64,000 bases of DNA from Prevotella sp. khp7 (GCF_900109055.1 NZ_FOIV01000001.1:540682-604681); one strand, 5' to 3'. Shown: positions 15,669-25,851, counted from the stretch's first letter. Program-made: numbers and translations. Notes: a model not told the origin generated them from the letters alone.

Positions 15669-18389
15669 CTACTCCTCAACAGCTGCCTGTGCGGCGGCAA
15701 GGCGGGCGATGGGCACACGGAATGGAGAGCAGCTAGCGTAGTTCATGCCAATCTTAGCGCAGAACTTAACTGAGCTGGGCTCACCACCATGCTCACCACA
15801 GATACCGCAACGAAGCTCAGGACGAACCTCACGCCCCTCCTTAACGGCGAACTTGATGAGACGACCTACACCCTTCTGGTCGAGTACCTGGAATGGGTCA
15901 ACCTTCAGGATCTTCTTGTCGAGGTAAACAGGCAGGAACGAAGCGATATCGTCGCGGCTGTAACCGAAGGTCATCTGAGTAAGGTCGTTAGTACCGAATG
16001 AGAAGTACTGAGCCTCAGAAGCAATCAGGTCGGCAGTCAGGGCAGCACGTGGAATCTCGATCATTGTACCAATCTCGAACTCAACCTCGATACCATACTC
16101 AGCGAATACCTCCTTAGCGGCATACTGGATAACCTCCTTCTGCTGCTTGAGCTCGTTGATAGTACCAATCAGAGGAACCATGATCTCTGGCATTGGGTTC
16201 TTACCCTCCTTCTTCAACTCGCAAGCTGCAGAAAGGATAGCCTTGGTCTGCATAGCGGTAATCTCAGGGAATGTGATACCCAGACGGCAACCACGGTGAC
16301 CCAGCATTGGGTTGTTCTCAGCGAGTGAGTCAACACGGCGCTGGATTTCCTCCAAGCTTACGCCCATCTCCTTAGCCATGGTCTGCTGACCAGCCAGATC
16401 GTGGGGAACGAACTCGTGGAGAGGAGGATCGAGCAGACGGATATTAACGGGCAGACCATCCATAGCCTCGAGGATACCCTTGAAGTCAGCCTTCTGGTAA
16501 GGCAGCAGCTTGGCAAGTGCCTTCTCACGTCCGGCAACGCTATCAGCCAGAATCATCTCACGCATAGCAACAATCTTCTGATCCTCGAAGAACATGTGCT
16601 CGGTACGTGTAAGACCGATACCCTTGGCACCGAAAGCGCGAGCTACCTGTGCATCGTGTGGAGTATCAGCATTGGTACGAACCTGCAGCTTGGTGTACTT
16701 GTCGCAGAGGTCCATCAGCTCCTTGAAGTCGCCTGAAAGCTCAGCAGCCTTTGTTGGAACCTCGCCAGCATATACCTGACCAGTTGTACCATTCAGAGAG
16801 ATGAAGTCACCCTCCTTATATGTTACGCCGTCGATCTCAACGGTCTTGTCCTTATAGCTAACATTCAGAGCACCTACACCTGATACGCAGCACTTACCCA
16901 TACCACGAGCCACAACGGCAGCGTGTGAGGTCATACCACCACGAGCGGTGAGGATACCCTCGGCAGCAGCCATACCAGCGAGGTCCTCAGGTGAGGTCTC
17001 GATACGTACGAGTACTACCTTATGTCCATTCTCATGCCACTCCTTAGCGTCGTCAGCGTGGAATACAATCTGACCGCAAGCAGCACCTGGAGATGCAGGC
17101 AGACCCTGTGCAATAACCTTAGCAGCAGAGAGAGCCTTCTTATCGAATACTGGGTGGAGCAACTCGTCGAGCTTCTGAGGCTCGCAGCGCTGGATGGCAG
17201 TCTTCTCGTCGATCATACCCTCGTGGAGCAGGTCGATAGCAATCTTAACCATAGCAGCACCAGTACGCTTACCGTTACGTGTCTGGAGGAACCAGAGCTT
17301 GCCCTCCTGTACGGTGAACTCCATATCCTGCATATCGTGATAGTGGTGCTCCAGCTTGTCCTGGATACCATTCAATTCGGCATAAATCTCAGGCATGGCC
17401 TCCTCCATCGAAGGATACTTGGCTACGCGCTCCTCCTCAGAGATACCAGCACGCTCAGCCCAGCGCTGAGAACCGATCTTTGTAATCTGCTGTGGTGTGC
17501 GAATACCAGCAACAACGTCCTCACCCTGAGCGTTAACCAGATACTCACCGTTAAACAGGTTTTCACCGTTAGCAGCATCGCGGCTGAAGCATACACCAGT
17601 AGCTGATGTATCGCCCATGTTACCGAATACCATTGCCATTACTGATACAGCTGTACCCCACTCGTCGGGGATTCCCTCCATCTTACGATACAGGATAGCG
17701 CGCTCGTTCATCCAAGAACGGAACACAGCGCAGATAGCACCCCAGAGCTGCTCGATAGGATCGTTGGGGAAGTCCTTACCTGTGCGCTCCTTGATGGCAG
17801 CCTTGAACAGCTTAACCAGCTTCTTCAAGTCCTCAACTGAGAGGTCCTTATCCAGAACAACACCGCTCTCCTTCTTAACCTTCTCGATAATCTCCTCGAA
17901 TGGGTCGATATCAGTTTTATTTACGGGTTTCATCTCGAGTACAACATCGCCGTACATCTGTACGAAACGACGATAAGAGTCGTACACGAAGTGAGGATTA
18001 TTTGTCTTCTTGGCCATACCCTCTGCAACCTCGTCGTTCAAACCAAGGTTCAGGATGGTGTCCATCATACCAGGCATTGAGGCACGGGCACCAGAACGAA
18101 CAGATACCAACAGAGGATTCTGGGCATCGCCAAACTTGCAGTTCATCAAGTTCTCTATATGCTTCACGGCAGCCATTACGTCATCGTTCAGCAGTTCCAT
18201 AATCTTCTGCTGACCAACCTGATAATATTCGTTACAGCAATCTGTAGTAATTGTGAAACCAGGAGGAACAGGAACGCCGATGTGGTTCATCTCAGCAAGG
18301 TTAGCGCCTTTACCGCCAAGTTCCTCACGCATTTTTGCATTACCTTCGGCCTTACCATTACCGAAGAGGTAAACTCTTTTTGTACTCAT
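15669..18389 (-). CDS. ppdK: Pyruvate, phosphate dikinase
   Basis: 906 residues, the family length. Interconverts pyruvate, ATP and phosphate with phosphoenolpyruvate, AMP and pyrophosphate, a glycolytic or gluconeogenic step in many anaerobes. The N-terminal ATP-grasp domain begins MSTKRVYLFGNGKAEGN; the phosphohistidine swivel motif is GGMTSHAAVVARGMG and the C-terminal PEP/pyruvate barrel ends with the proton-donor Cys in RCGICGEHGGE. It has its own -7 box and terminator, so it is monocistronic. Confidence 0.96.
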   Translation of the reverse strand: MSTKRVYLFGNGKAEGNAKMREELGGKGANLAEMNHIGVPVPPGFTITTDCCNEYYQVGQQKIMELLNDDVMAAVKHIENLMNCKFGDAQNPLLVSVRSGARASMPGMMDTILNLGLNDEVAEGMAKKTNNPHFVYDSYRRFVQMYGDVVLEMKPVNKTDIDPFEEIIEKVKKESGVVLDKDLSVEDLKKLVKLFKAAIKERTGKDFPNDPIEQLWGAICAVFRSWMNERAILYRKMEGIPDEWGTAVSVMAMVFGNMGDTSATGVCFSRDAANGENLFNGEYLVNAQGEDVVAGIRTPQQITKIGSQRWAERAGISEEERVAKYPSMEEAMPEIYAELNGIQDKLEHHYHDMQDMEFTVQEGKLWFLQTRNGKRTGAAMVKIAIDLLHEGMIDEKTAIQRCEPQKLDELLHPVFDKKALSAAKVIAQGLPASPGAACGQIVFHADDAKEWHENGHKVVLVRIETSPEDLAGMAAAEGILTARGGMTSHAAVVARGMGKCCVSGVGALNVSYKDKTVEIDGVTYKEGDFISLNGTTGQVYAGEVPTKAAELSGDFKELMDLCDKYTKLQVRTNADTPHDAQVARAFGAKGIGLTRTEHMFFEDQKIVAMREMILADSVAGREKALAKLLPYQKADFKGILEAMDGLPVNIRLLDPPLHEFVPHDLAGQQTMAKEMGVSLEEIQRRVDSLAENNPMLGHRGCRLGITFPEITAMQTKAILSAACELKKEGKNPMPEIMVPLIGTINELKQQKEVIQYAAKEVFAEYGIEVEFEIGTMIEIPRAALTADLIASEAQYFSFGTNDLTQMTFGYSRDDIASFLPVYLDKKILKVDPFQVLDQKGVGRLIKFAVKEGREVRPELRCGICGEHGGEPSSVKFCAKIGMNYASCSPFRVPIARLAAAQAAVEE

Positions 18390-18439
18390 AAGTCAGTTAA
18401 ACTATTAATTGATAAATTGTTTTTTTGCTTTTAATTCCG

Positions 18440-18447
18440 CAAAGATA
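18440..18447 (-). promoter_or_regulatory. -7 box of ppdK
   Basis: TATCTTTG on the minus strand, 50 nt before the ATG at 18389, giving a leader of roughly 40 nt. Confidence 0.65.
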
Positions 18448-18563
18448 CCACAATTTGATGTATTATCCAAAAAAAACAATGAAAAATTGTAATGTCGACC
18501 TTACATTTTCACTTTTTTAGCCACAGATTACGTAGATTTAGAAGAATTTTAGGGATAATTTTG

Positions 18564-18571
18564 TACCTTTG
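18564..18571 (+). promoter_or_regulatory. -7 box of rlmD
   Basis: TACCTTTG about 20 nt before the ATG at 18592. Confidence 0.65.
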
Positions 18572-18591
18572 CAGCCAAATTAGAGAAAAAG

Positions 18592-20025
18592 ATGGCAAGA
18601 AACAAGAAACCTTTACCACTCTTAGAGAGTGTAACAATAGAGGCTGTTGCAGCAGAAGGAAAGTGCCTGTTCCACTGGAACGACATGGTGGTTTTTGTAC
18701 CTTTCTGTGTGCCTGGTGATGTATGCGACGTGCAGATTCGCCGTAAGAAACACTCATTTGCTGAAGGTGAAGTTGTACGCTTTATTAAATATAGTAATGT
18801 ACGCGCGATTCCTTTCTGTCAGCACTTTGGTGTATGCGGTGGCTGTAAATGGCAGAACCTTCCCTACGAAGAACAGATAAAGTTCAAACAGCAACAGGTG
18901 AAAGACCAATTAACACGCATCGGCAAGGTCGATTTACCAGAATTCCGTCCTATTCTAGGGAGTGTAAAGACACAAGAGTACCGCAATAAGCTGGACTATG
19001 GTTGTGCCAACAAACGTTATCTAACAAAACAGGAGATTGCAACCCTACCTAATGACGAGAGTCAAAGCCTAAAAGACATACCCGCCATAGGATTTCACAT
19101 CACAGGTGCATTCGACAAAATTCTACCCGTAGAGAAATGTTGGTTGATGGATGATCTGCATAATAAAATTCGCAACGAAATTCGCGACTATGCCATAGAG
19201 AACAGCATCACGTTCTTCGACCTCCGCCAGCAAAAAGGTCTGCTACGCGACGTTATCATTCGAAATTCCAACACAGGTGAATGGATGGTAATAATTCAGT
19301 TCCATTATGACGAGACAGGAGGTAAAGATGAGGCTCTTGGATTACTGAAACATATATCCGACAAATTCCCAGAGATCAGCTCGTTACTATATCTTGACAA
19401 TCAGAAGTGCAACGATACTATCGGTGATCAGGACATATTGGTATTCAAAGGTAATGACCACATATTTGAGACCATGGAAGATCTGAAGTTCAAGGTGGGG
19501 CCAAAGAGTTTCTACCAGACCAACACCGAGCAGGCATACCATCTATACAGTGTTGCTCGCGAATTGGCCGATTTGAAAGGTGAAGAGCTGGTATACGACC
19601 TCTATACCGGCACAGGAACCATAGCCAACTTTGTAGCTAAAAAGGCTCGCAAGGTAATTGGAATAGAATATGTGCCCGAGGCCATTGAAGATGCAAAAAT
19701 TAATTCGGAAATAAATCATATCGACAACACGCTCTTCTATGCTGGCGACATGAAGGACATTCTAACCGATGATTTCATTGCCAAACACGGACGTCCTGAT
19801 GTGATTATCACCGACCCGCCACGTGCAGGAATGCACCCCGACGTAGTAAAGACCATCCTCCGTGCTGCACCCAAGCGCATCGTTTACGTAAGTTGTAACC
19901 CTGCCACTCAGGCCCGTGACCTACAAGACTTCGACGAGGCATATAAAGTGGTTGCCGTACAACCTGTAGATATGTTTCCCCACACACCACATGTGGAGAA
20001 CGTGGTATTATTAGAACAACGTTAA
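18592..20025 (+). CDS. rlmD: 23S rRNA (uracil-5-)-methyltransferase, RlmD/RumA family
   Basis: 477 residues. An N-terminal TRAM-like RNA-binding domain (residues about 10-68) precedes an iron-sulfur cluster site with C76, C82 and C85 in FCQHFGVCGGCKWQN and a fourth Cys in VEKCWLM. The SAM-dependent domain has DLYTGTGTIANF, the ITDPPRAGM motif and the catalytic Cys in VYVSCNPATQARD. It methylates a uridine in 23S rRNA; whether U1939 or U747 is the target cannot be told apart here. Confidence 0.92.
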   Translation: MARNKKPLPLLESVTIEAVAAEGKCLFHWNDMVVFVPFCVPGDVCDVQIRRKKHSFAEGEVVRFIKYSNVRAIPFCQHFGVCGGCKWQNLPYEEQIKFKQQQVKDQLTRIGKVDLPEFRPILGSVKTQEYRNKLDYGCANKRYLTKQEIATLPNDESQSLKDIPAIGFHITGAFDKILPVEKCWLMDDLHNKIRNEIRDYAIENSITFFDLRQQKGLLRDVIIRNSNTGEWMVIIQFHYDETGGKDEALGLLKHISDKFPEISSLLYLDNQKCNDTIGDQDILVFKGNDHIFETMEDLKFKVGPKSFYQTNTEQAYHLYSVARELADLKGEELVYDLYTGTGTIANFVAKKARKVIGIEYVPEAIEDAKINSEINHIDNTLFYAGDMKDILTDDFIAKHGRPDVIITDPPRAGMHPDVVKTILRAAPKRIVYVSCNPATQARDLQDFDEAYKVVAVQPVDMFPHTPHVENVVLLEQR

Positions 20026-20043
20026 AAATAGTATAATCAGGAA

Positions 20044-20099
20044 ATATGGGGGATTATATTTGGAATATTGAACTTTTTTCCCTATCTTTGCCCCCATAT
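20044..20099 (+). promoter_or_regulatory. Porin promoter framed by a 9-bp inverted repeat
   Basis: The -7 box TATCTTTG is at 20083-20090. ATATGGGGG (20044-20052) and CCCCCATAT (20091-20099) are exact reverse complements 38 nt apart, the second arm lying on the likely start site. This could be a regulator site or a leader structure; no regulator is next door. Confidence 0.5.
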
Positions 20100-20119
20100 A
20101 ACCTAAAACAAAAAAAATC

Positions 20120-21295
20120 ATGTTAAAGAAAACATTTTTACTCATCGTGCTGATGACAGGTTTCGTTGGCACCATGAATGCAGAAGAACCAGAGGTACTT
20201 AATGCAGAAGTACAAAATGCTCAGGAAGTACAACAGGAAAAGAAAACTGTTGTAGAGGTTCCGCAGTGGGTTAAGAACATTAAGTTTAGTGGTTATGGCA
20301 TGCTCCAATATCAGGGCGAAGATAAAGAAGGTGCACATACCAACACTTTCAACCTGCGTCTGGCCCGTTTCATCCTCGACGGTAAAATCGGCGACTTCGA
20401 TTGGCGTGCACAGATTCAGGGTACCAACGTAAAAGGACCAGGCGAACCTACCGTACAGTTGGTAGACCTCTATGCCGAATGGCGTAAATACCCAGAGTTT
20501 AAGATCCGTGCAGGTCAGTTCAAGCGTGCGTTCACATTTGAGAACCCCACCCACCCCATCACTCAGGGTTGGTATTCGTACGCCATGGTTATCAATAATC
20601 TCTCTGGTTTCGGCGATCGCACTGGCGAAAAGTCATCAGGCGGTCGTGATATTGGTCTTCAGTTCTCGGGAGACCTGTTCCCCAACGCTAACGGTCGTCG
20701 TACATTCCACTACCAGATAGGTGTATACAATGGTGAGGGTATTAACCAGAAGGATAAAGACAACAAGAAAGATATCATCGGAGGTTTCTGGGTAATGCCT
20801 ATTCAGGGACTTCGCATCGGTGCCTTCGGATGGACTGGTACTCGTGGTGAGATGGCTGCGACCTATACAGGTTATGTATACAGCCAAGATGGAGCATATG
20901 TCCCATATCCAACTACCATGAACACAACAATCAAGAGCGCTCGCAAGAACCGCTACGCCCTTTCCGCCGAGTACGACAAGAATGAGTACACCTTCCGTGC
21001 TGAGTATCTGCATAGCCAAGGTTATGGTGCAAATCTTGAGCTAGGCGACAAGGCCGATGGTTGGTATGCTTTCGGCATCGTGCCTGTAGTAAAGAGCAAG
21101 CTCCACGCTAAGGCCCGTTACCAGACCTATCGCGACAACAAGGAATGGAATCGTGCTAAGACCATGTACGAGATCGGTCTGAACTACTTCTTTACGAAGA
21201 ACTTGCAGCTCAATGCAGAGTATGCACTTGTAAACGAGCGCGCTGCTCACAAGAATCACAACTTCGTAGATATAGAATTAGACTTCCGCTTTTAA
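20120..21295 (+). CDS. Outer-membrane porin, phosphate-selective porin O/P type
   Basis: 391 residues. Signal peptide MLKKTFLLIVLMTGFVGTMNA, cleaved after about residue 21, then an acidic spacer and a predicted beta barrel that ends in FVDIELDFRF, with the C-terminal Phe expected for outer-membrane insertion. The repeated aromatic-alternating strands and GQFKRAFTFENPT motif match the OprO/OprP family used widely in Bacteroidota. The pore's specificity is unknown. Its stop shares a TTAA with the stop of the convergent flippase gene. Confidence 0.85.
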   Translation: MLKKTFLLIVLMTGFVGTMNAEEPEVLNAEVQNAQEVQQEKKTVVEVPQWVKNIKFSGYGMLQYQGEDKEGAHTNTFNLRLARFILDGKIGDFDWRAQIQGTNVKGPGEPTVQLVDLYAEWRKYPEFKIRAGQFKRAFTFENPTHPITQGWYSYAMVINNLSGFGDRTGEKSSGGRDIGLQFSGDLFPNANGRRTFHYQIGVYNGEGINQKDKDNKKDIIGGFWVMPIQGLRIGAFGWTGTRGEMAATYTGYVYSQDGAYVPYPTTMNTTIKSARKNRYALSAEYDKNEYTFRAEYLHSQGYGANLELGDKADGWYAFGIVPVVKSKLHAKARYQTYRDNKEWNRAKTMYEIGLNYFFTKNLQLNAEYALVNERAAHKNHNFVDIELDFRF

Positions 21296-22770
21296 CGCAG
21301 GAAGCGCTTGGTGAGTGCTTGCCACAGATGAGTTTTACTACGCAGAACTTGGAGCGACAAACCCATACTAAGCAATATGACTAAAGCACTTGCCGCCCAA
21401 TAAAGAACGCCTTCGGCGGTGAGTGTCAGCATATAAGCCAAAAGACCAAGTGCGATCTGAACGACAGCATATCTATATACGGTTACCGAACTACGGTAAC
21501 CGTATTTTTTATATGCATAGGCATTGACTAACAGATACTCAAAAAGATGAGCCAAAGTAACGGCAATTCCCGTACCGAGAAGCCCCCACTGACGATAACC
21601 GAAAATAACAAGGAGAACAAATACTACATAATAGGAGGTCTCAAGAAACAGATAGGAAAGCGAATAACCTCTGGCAAGAGTGATATATGCCACAGGAAGA
21701 GTCAGTACCTTCATATACATGGCCAAGGCAGCAACCTGAGCCATTCCCACCACAGGCAGGAACTGCTGACTGAATAATAATGGCACAAGGATTGGCAGAA
21801 AAACTACTAATCCCGCCAACATAGGCGATATCAGCAGCAATGAGACCTCCATTTGACGGTTAACGGTATCGTTCGTAGTTGCAATATCATGCTGAACCCC
21901 TGACAAACGAGGATAATAGTCGGCTTCCATAGCGGAAAAGACCATACCCGCATAGGTAATAGTTAGCATATAGCCTGCATTATAGAGTCCGAGTACATCA
22001 AGGTCGCCTGTCACGTTCAGATAGGAACGAATAAACATCTCAGATGCAGTACCCACGATAGCCGCCAACGTATAAGCTACGCCAAGACGCACCATATCCA
22101 TTCCCTCGCCCAAGATGCCACGAGCACCACAAAGCATCAGCGGCATCAGGCGGAAGGATTGACGCACCGTGAGCAACATGGTTGCTAAAGCCATCAGCAC
22201 GATGACAGGTACGATGCCAGACTCACCGAAGACATAATAGATAGGAACAGAGATGACAAGAGCAGCAACAACCGTCAACACCTGAATCACGGCCAATGAT
22301 CCAAGGCTGCGCATGCCTTTAAGTATAGCTGTCTCGCCACCGGTAATAGCCAGCATACCGACAGCAGGCGAAAGTAACATGAAGTGAAGGCTGTGATTAC
22401 CCCAGGCAAAGGTAGTCTGACTCAGCAACGGCCCTATAGCCACACATACCAGCATACCTATCAAAGCCGTAAGCAGGCACCATCCTCTGATTACTTTCAC
22501 AAAATGTTCCAACTCTTCTTTCTGGCCTCCATCATACAGGGCTGAAATATGTCGCACTGCACTGAAAGAGATGCCAAGATTAGTAGCCTGAGAAACAAAA
22601 CCTACTGTGGTATTAAACAATGAGGCCAGGCCCATGCCCGATGGACCGAGTATTAATGCAACAAGTTTTGTACGTACAAGTCCTAAAACAATACTCAGCC
22701 CTTGCACGCCACCGAAAATACCCGTATATTTCAGTATATGCCGATAACTTTCGTTAGATTCTTTAGCCAT
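21292..22770 (-). CDS. Wzx-like O-antigen/polysaccharide flippase
   Basis: 492 residues with about 12-14 membrane helices; belongs to the MOP exporter superfamily. The start MAKESNESYRHILKYTGIFGGVQGL is typical for O-antigen translocases, which flip lipid-linked oligosaccharides across the inner membrane. Start 22770 is preferred over an upstream extension because a TACTTTTG -7 box (22786-22793, minus strand) lies 15 nt before it. It is divergent from three glycosyltransferase genes that likely build the same glycan. Confidence 0.9.
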   Translation of the reverse strand: MAKESNESYRHILKYTGIFGGVQGLSIVLGLVRTKLVALILGPSGMGLASLFNTTVGFVSQATNLGISFSAVRHISALYDGGQKEELEHFVKVIRGWCLLTALIGMLVCVAIGPLLSQTTFAWGNHSLHFMLLSPAVGMLAITGGETAILKGMRSLGSLAVIQVLTVVAALVISVPIYYVFGESGIVPVIVLMALATMLLTVRQSFRLMPLMLCGARGILGEGMDMVRLGVAYTLAAIVGTASEMFIRSYLNVTGDLDVLGLYNAGYMLTITYAGMVFSAMEADYYPRLSGVQHDIATTNDTVNRQMEVSLLLISPMLAGLVVFLPILVPLLFSQQFLPVVGMAQVAALAMYMKVLTLPVAYITLARGYSLSYLFLETSYYVVFVLLVIFGYRQWGLLGTGIAVTLAHLFEYLLVNAYAYKKYGYRSSVTVYRYAVVQIALGLLAYMLTLTAEGVLYWAASALVILLSMGLSLQVLRSKTHLWQALTKRFLR

Positions 22771-22785
22771 ATAATAAACCAAACG

Positions 22786-22793
22786 CAAAAGTA
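22786..22793 (-). promoter_or_regulatory. -7 box of the flippase gene
   Basis: TACTTTTG on the minus strand; fixes the start of the flippase at 22770 and would fall inside a longer reading frame. Confidence 0.65.
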
Positions 22794-22855
22794 CGCAAAT
22801 TATTTCAAATGAAAAGAAAAAAACATTTTTCTTTTGCATTTTGCTCACTTATTCG

Positions 22856-22863
22856 TAACTTTG
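22856..22863 (+). promoter_or_regulatory. -7 box of the glycosyltransferase operon, abutting a GTG start
   Basis: TAACTTTG ends 4 nt before the GTG at 22868. With the usual spacing the transcript would begin at or within a few bases of the start codon, so a leaderless mRNA is predicted. Confidence 0.6.
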
Positions 22864-22867
22864 CCCC

Positions 22868-23791
22868 GTGAAACTAAGTATAATCATCCCTGTCTATAAC
22901 GTAGAGGCCACACTCAATAAATGTATAGAGAGTGTTGTCAATCAGGATTTCAGTAACTATGAACTGATTCTTGTCGACGACGGATCACCAGACCGTTGTC
23001 CCCAGATATGCGACAGATGGGCACTTAAGAGCGAAAAGATTTCCGTAATACATAAGAAAAACGGTGGTTTGAGTGACGCCCGCAACGCAGGTATTGACGT
23101 AGCCAGAGGTAAATACATAACCTTCATCGATTCCGACGACTATATCGGCGAACACACATTTGCACCTGTAATGGATTATATAGCCAGAAATCCAGAAGTA
23201 GACATCTTAGAATATCCCGCACAACTGTTCTACGGCTCGCCGAACCATCATGAGCTGGCTTTTCCTGAAGAAACGGTATATAACAATATGGAGGCATACT
23301 GGTTTCAAGGACGTGCTTACCAGCATACCTATGCTTGGAACAAGATATACAAGAAGGAACTCTTTGACGAGGTCAGGTTCCCTACGGGTGTTGTTTTCGA
23401 AGACATCTATACACTATATTGTCTTCTCAAGAAAGCCAGCATCGTGGCAACTATCAACTCGGGATGTTACTACTATTGCTATAATCCCAAAGGCATTACG
23501 GCTACTGCCGACAATTCGGCCATGCGCATGCTACTCCATCATCATGTGAGTATCATCATGGATACACAACGACGTGACAAGGACTTTCAAGCCTATTACA
23601 TGCAAGTAATCAACATACAGATAGATGTTTTTGAAATGACTGGCGAAGTACCAATACTACCCGATATACATATGAATCCCAAATATTTCAACGGTATTCA
23701 AAAGCTCAAATCTATCGCATTAAACATATTGGGTATCAAATCATTATGTAAACTCACCAGACTCTTTCATAACGTATGGAGAAACCACTAA
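22868..23791 (+). CDS. Family 2 glycosyltransferase
   Basis: 307 residues, GT-A fold. The N-terminus reads KLSIIIPVYNVEATL, then LVDDGSPDRC, GGLSDARNAG and the metal-binding DSDD in FIDSDDYIG. It likely transfers a sugar from a nucleotide-sugar to a growing polysaccharide in the cytoplasm. The start is GTG because the next ATG would remove the first conserved strand. Overlaps the following gene by 16 nt. Confidence 0.9.
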   Translation: MKLSIIIPVYNVEATLNKCIESVVNQDFSNYELILVDDGSPDRCPQICDRWALKSEKISVIHKKNGGLSDARNAGIDVARGKYITFIDSDDYIGEHTFAPVMDYIARNPEVDILEYPAQLFYGSPNHHELAFPEETVYNNMEAYWFQGRAYQHTYAWNKIYKKELFDEVRFPTGVVFEDIYTLYCLLKKASIVATINSGCYYYCYNPKGITATADNSAMRMLLHHHVSIIMDTQRRDKDFQAYYMQVINIQIDVFEMTGEVPILPDIHMNPKYFNGIQKLKSIALNILGIKSLCKLTRLFHNVWRNH

Positions 23792-24735
23792 TCAGCTTTA
23801 TCATTGCCTACTATGAACTACCTGCCAGGATGCTTTGCGAGTGTATCGACAGTATACTTGCCCTATCGCTTCGTGCATTCGAGAGAGAGATCATCGTAAT
23901 AGACGACGGTTCGGCAAATGCTCCAATGGGCGAGCTCACGAAATATGGTGAGGACATCATCTACATCAGACAGGCTCATAAAGGACTAAGTGTAGCAAGA
24001 AACACAGGCATACAGATGGCTACAGGCACCTATCTGCAATTTGTAGACAGTGACGATAAGCTGATACGACCTGCCTATGAACACTGTATCGATTTGATTC
24101 GCTTCAACGCACCAGAGATGGTGATGTTCGACTTTACCCACAAGCCATCGGACAACCCAAACTACACAGACAGCGAACCGCAGAAAGGCAGCAGGCTCAT
24201 GCGCCATCAGAACATTCGCGGAACGGCATGCGGTTATCTCTTTGCCCGTTCCATTTTGGGCAATCTGAGATTCACCCCTGGTATCTGTCACGAGGACGAA
24301 GAATTTACCCCCTTGCTATTATTACGGGCAGAGAAAGTTATCTGGACCGATGCCCAGGCTTATCTGTATCAGCAGCGCCAAGGCTCTATCAGCACAGGAA
24401 ATCATATACGTCAGCGGCTGGGACGCTTGGAAGACGTGAAGAGCATCATTATGCGTCTTAGTGTTCAAGCCGACAGACTTCCAATAGACGATCGGTCAGC
24501 TCTGCAACGCCGTGTGGCCCAACTCACGATGGACTATCTCTACCAGATTATCCGGCTGAAAAGTCCGAGCCATTATATCGAGCGCAAAATCGAGGAGCTA
24601 CGACAGGCAGGGCTCTACCCTCTTCCTAATCAGGACTATACGTCGAAGTACGTATGGTTCCGCAGATTGATTAATACTCAGGCAGGACGTTCTGTCCTAA
24701 CACATCTCATACCACTGCTCAGCAAAGAACGATGA
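23776..24735 (+). CDS. Family 2 glycosyltransferase
   Basis: 319 residues. Motifs are FIIAYYELPARML, VIDDGSANAP, GLSVARNTGIQMATG and FVDSDDKL, the GT2 nucleotide-sugar and metal sites. The C-terminal half is unlike that of the preceding gene, so it probably adds a different sugar. It overlaps the previous gene by 16 nt and the next by ATGA, so all three are coupled. Confidence 0.9.
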   Translation: MEKPLISFIIAYYELPARMLCECIDSILALSLRAFEREIIVIDDGSANAPMGELTKYGEDIIYIRQAHKGLSVARNTGIQMATGTYLQFVDSDDKLIRPAYEHCIDLIRFNAPEMVMFDFTHKPSDNPNYTDSEPQKGSRLMRHQNIRGTACGYLFARSILGNLRFTPGICHEDEEFTPLLLLRAEKVIWTDAQAYLYQQRQGSISTGNHIRQRLGRLEDVKSIIMRLSVQADRLPIDDRSALQRRVAQLTMDYLYQIIRLKSPSHYIERKIEELRQAGLYPLPNQDYTSKYVWFRRLINTQAGRSVLTHLIPLLSKER

Positions 24736-25826
24736 AAGTATTACTTGTTGGCGAATATAGCAATGTACACGCCACGCTTGCCGAAGGGCTCCGCTCATTA
24801 GGACACGAGGTGACCGTTGTATCCAACGGTGATTTCTGGAAGAACTACCCCAGAGATATCGATGTGGCTCGAAAGCCAGGCAAATGGGGAGGTATCTGCC
24901 TGATGGCAAAGCTATACGGACTATTGCCGAAACTAAGAGGTTACGATATCGTGCAACTCATCAACCCAATGTTCTTTGAACTGAAAGCCGAGCGTTTGTT
25001 CTGGTTTTATAATTATCTGCGCCGCCATAACAAGAAGGTGTTTCTTGGCGGCTTCGGTATGGATTGGTATTGGGTTTATACCTGTACGTACAAGAAGCTT
25101 TTACGTTACAGCGATTTCAACATCGGTGAGGAACTACGTACTGACAATGAGGCTATAAAATACCAGCAGGAGTGGCTCGGCACAACCAAGGAGCGTCTGA
25201 ACCGTCATATTGCAGAGGACTGCGACGGCATTATTACAGGACTATATGAATACGATGTGTGCTACCGCTTCCACTTCCCCCAAAAGACGACATATATTCC
25301 TTTCCCCATCAGGCAGCAGAGCGGCGTCACGGTAAATAGTGACACAAGCGATAGAATCAGGGCTTTCATTGGCATCAATCGTGAACGTTCGGCATATAAA
25401 GGTACCGACATCATGTTGCAGGCCGCCCTTGACATCAGCCACAATTATCCTGAGCGGTTCGAACTCATTAAAGCAGAGTCAGTCCCCTTCGCCCAGTATC
25501 AGAAAATGATGGACGAGGCCGACATCCTGCTCGACCAACTCTACAGCTATACCCCCTCTATGAATTCTCTGCTGGCCATGTCGAAGGGAATCATCTGCAT
25601 AGGCGGAGGCGAGAGTGAAAGCTACGACATTCTCGGCGAGACTGAGCTGCGCCCCGTTATCAATGTGCAGCCCAATTATGAGAGCGTATATCACGAAATA
25701 GAGAAACTTATACTGCATCCCGAGCGCATTCCCGACCTGAAACGCCAAAGTCTGGAATACGTCTGCCGTCATCACGATTTCAAGAGAGTAGCGCAGCAGT
25801 ATATTGACACTTGGAGCAAAAAATAA
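24732..25826 (+). CDS. GT-B type glycosyltransferase
   Basis: 364 residues. The N-terminus MKVLLVGEYSNVHATLAEGL and the C-terminal AYKGTDIMLQAALD, then PSMNSLLAMSKGI, follow GT4-like retaining transferases, in which a Glu near the C-terminal domain contacts the donor sugar; GGGESESYDI is in the matching region. Sequence is distant from well-known members. Third gene of the glycan operon, ending at the shared terminator with rpsP. Confidence 0.78.
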   Translation: MKVLLVGEYSNVHATLAEGLRSLGHEVTVVSNGDFWKNYPRDIDVARKPGKWGGICLMAKLYGLLPKLRGYDIVQLINPMFFELKAERLFWFYNYLRRHNKKVFLGGFGMDWYWVYTCTYKKLLRYSDFNIGEELRTDNEAIKYQQEWLGTTKERLNRHIAEDCDGIITGLYEYDVCYRFHFPQKTTYIPFPIRQQSGVTVNSDTSDRIRAFIGINRERSAYKGTDIMLQAALDISHNYPERFELIKAESVPFAQYQKMMDEADILLDQLYSYTPSMNSLLAMSKGIICIGGGESESYDILGETELRPVINVQPNYESVYHEIEKLILHPERIPDLKRQSLEYVCRHHDFKRVAQQYIDTWSKK

Positions 25827-25851
25827 AGGCTGCACTTTTACATGCAGCCTT
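25826..25851. terminator. Bidirectional terminator between glycosyltransferase and rpsP
   Basis: AAGGCTGCA (25826-25834) and TGCAGCCTT (25843-25851), 9-bp stem and 8-nt loop. On the minus strand it is followed by TTTATTTTTT, so it mainly ends the rpsP transcript; the plus strand has only a weak T run. Confidence 0.75.
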
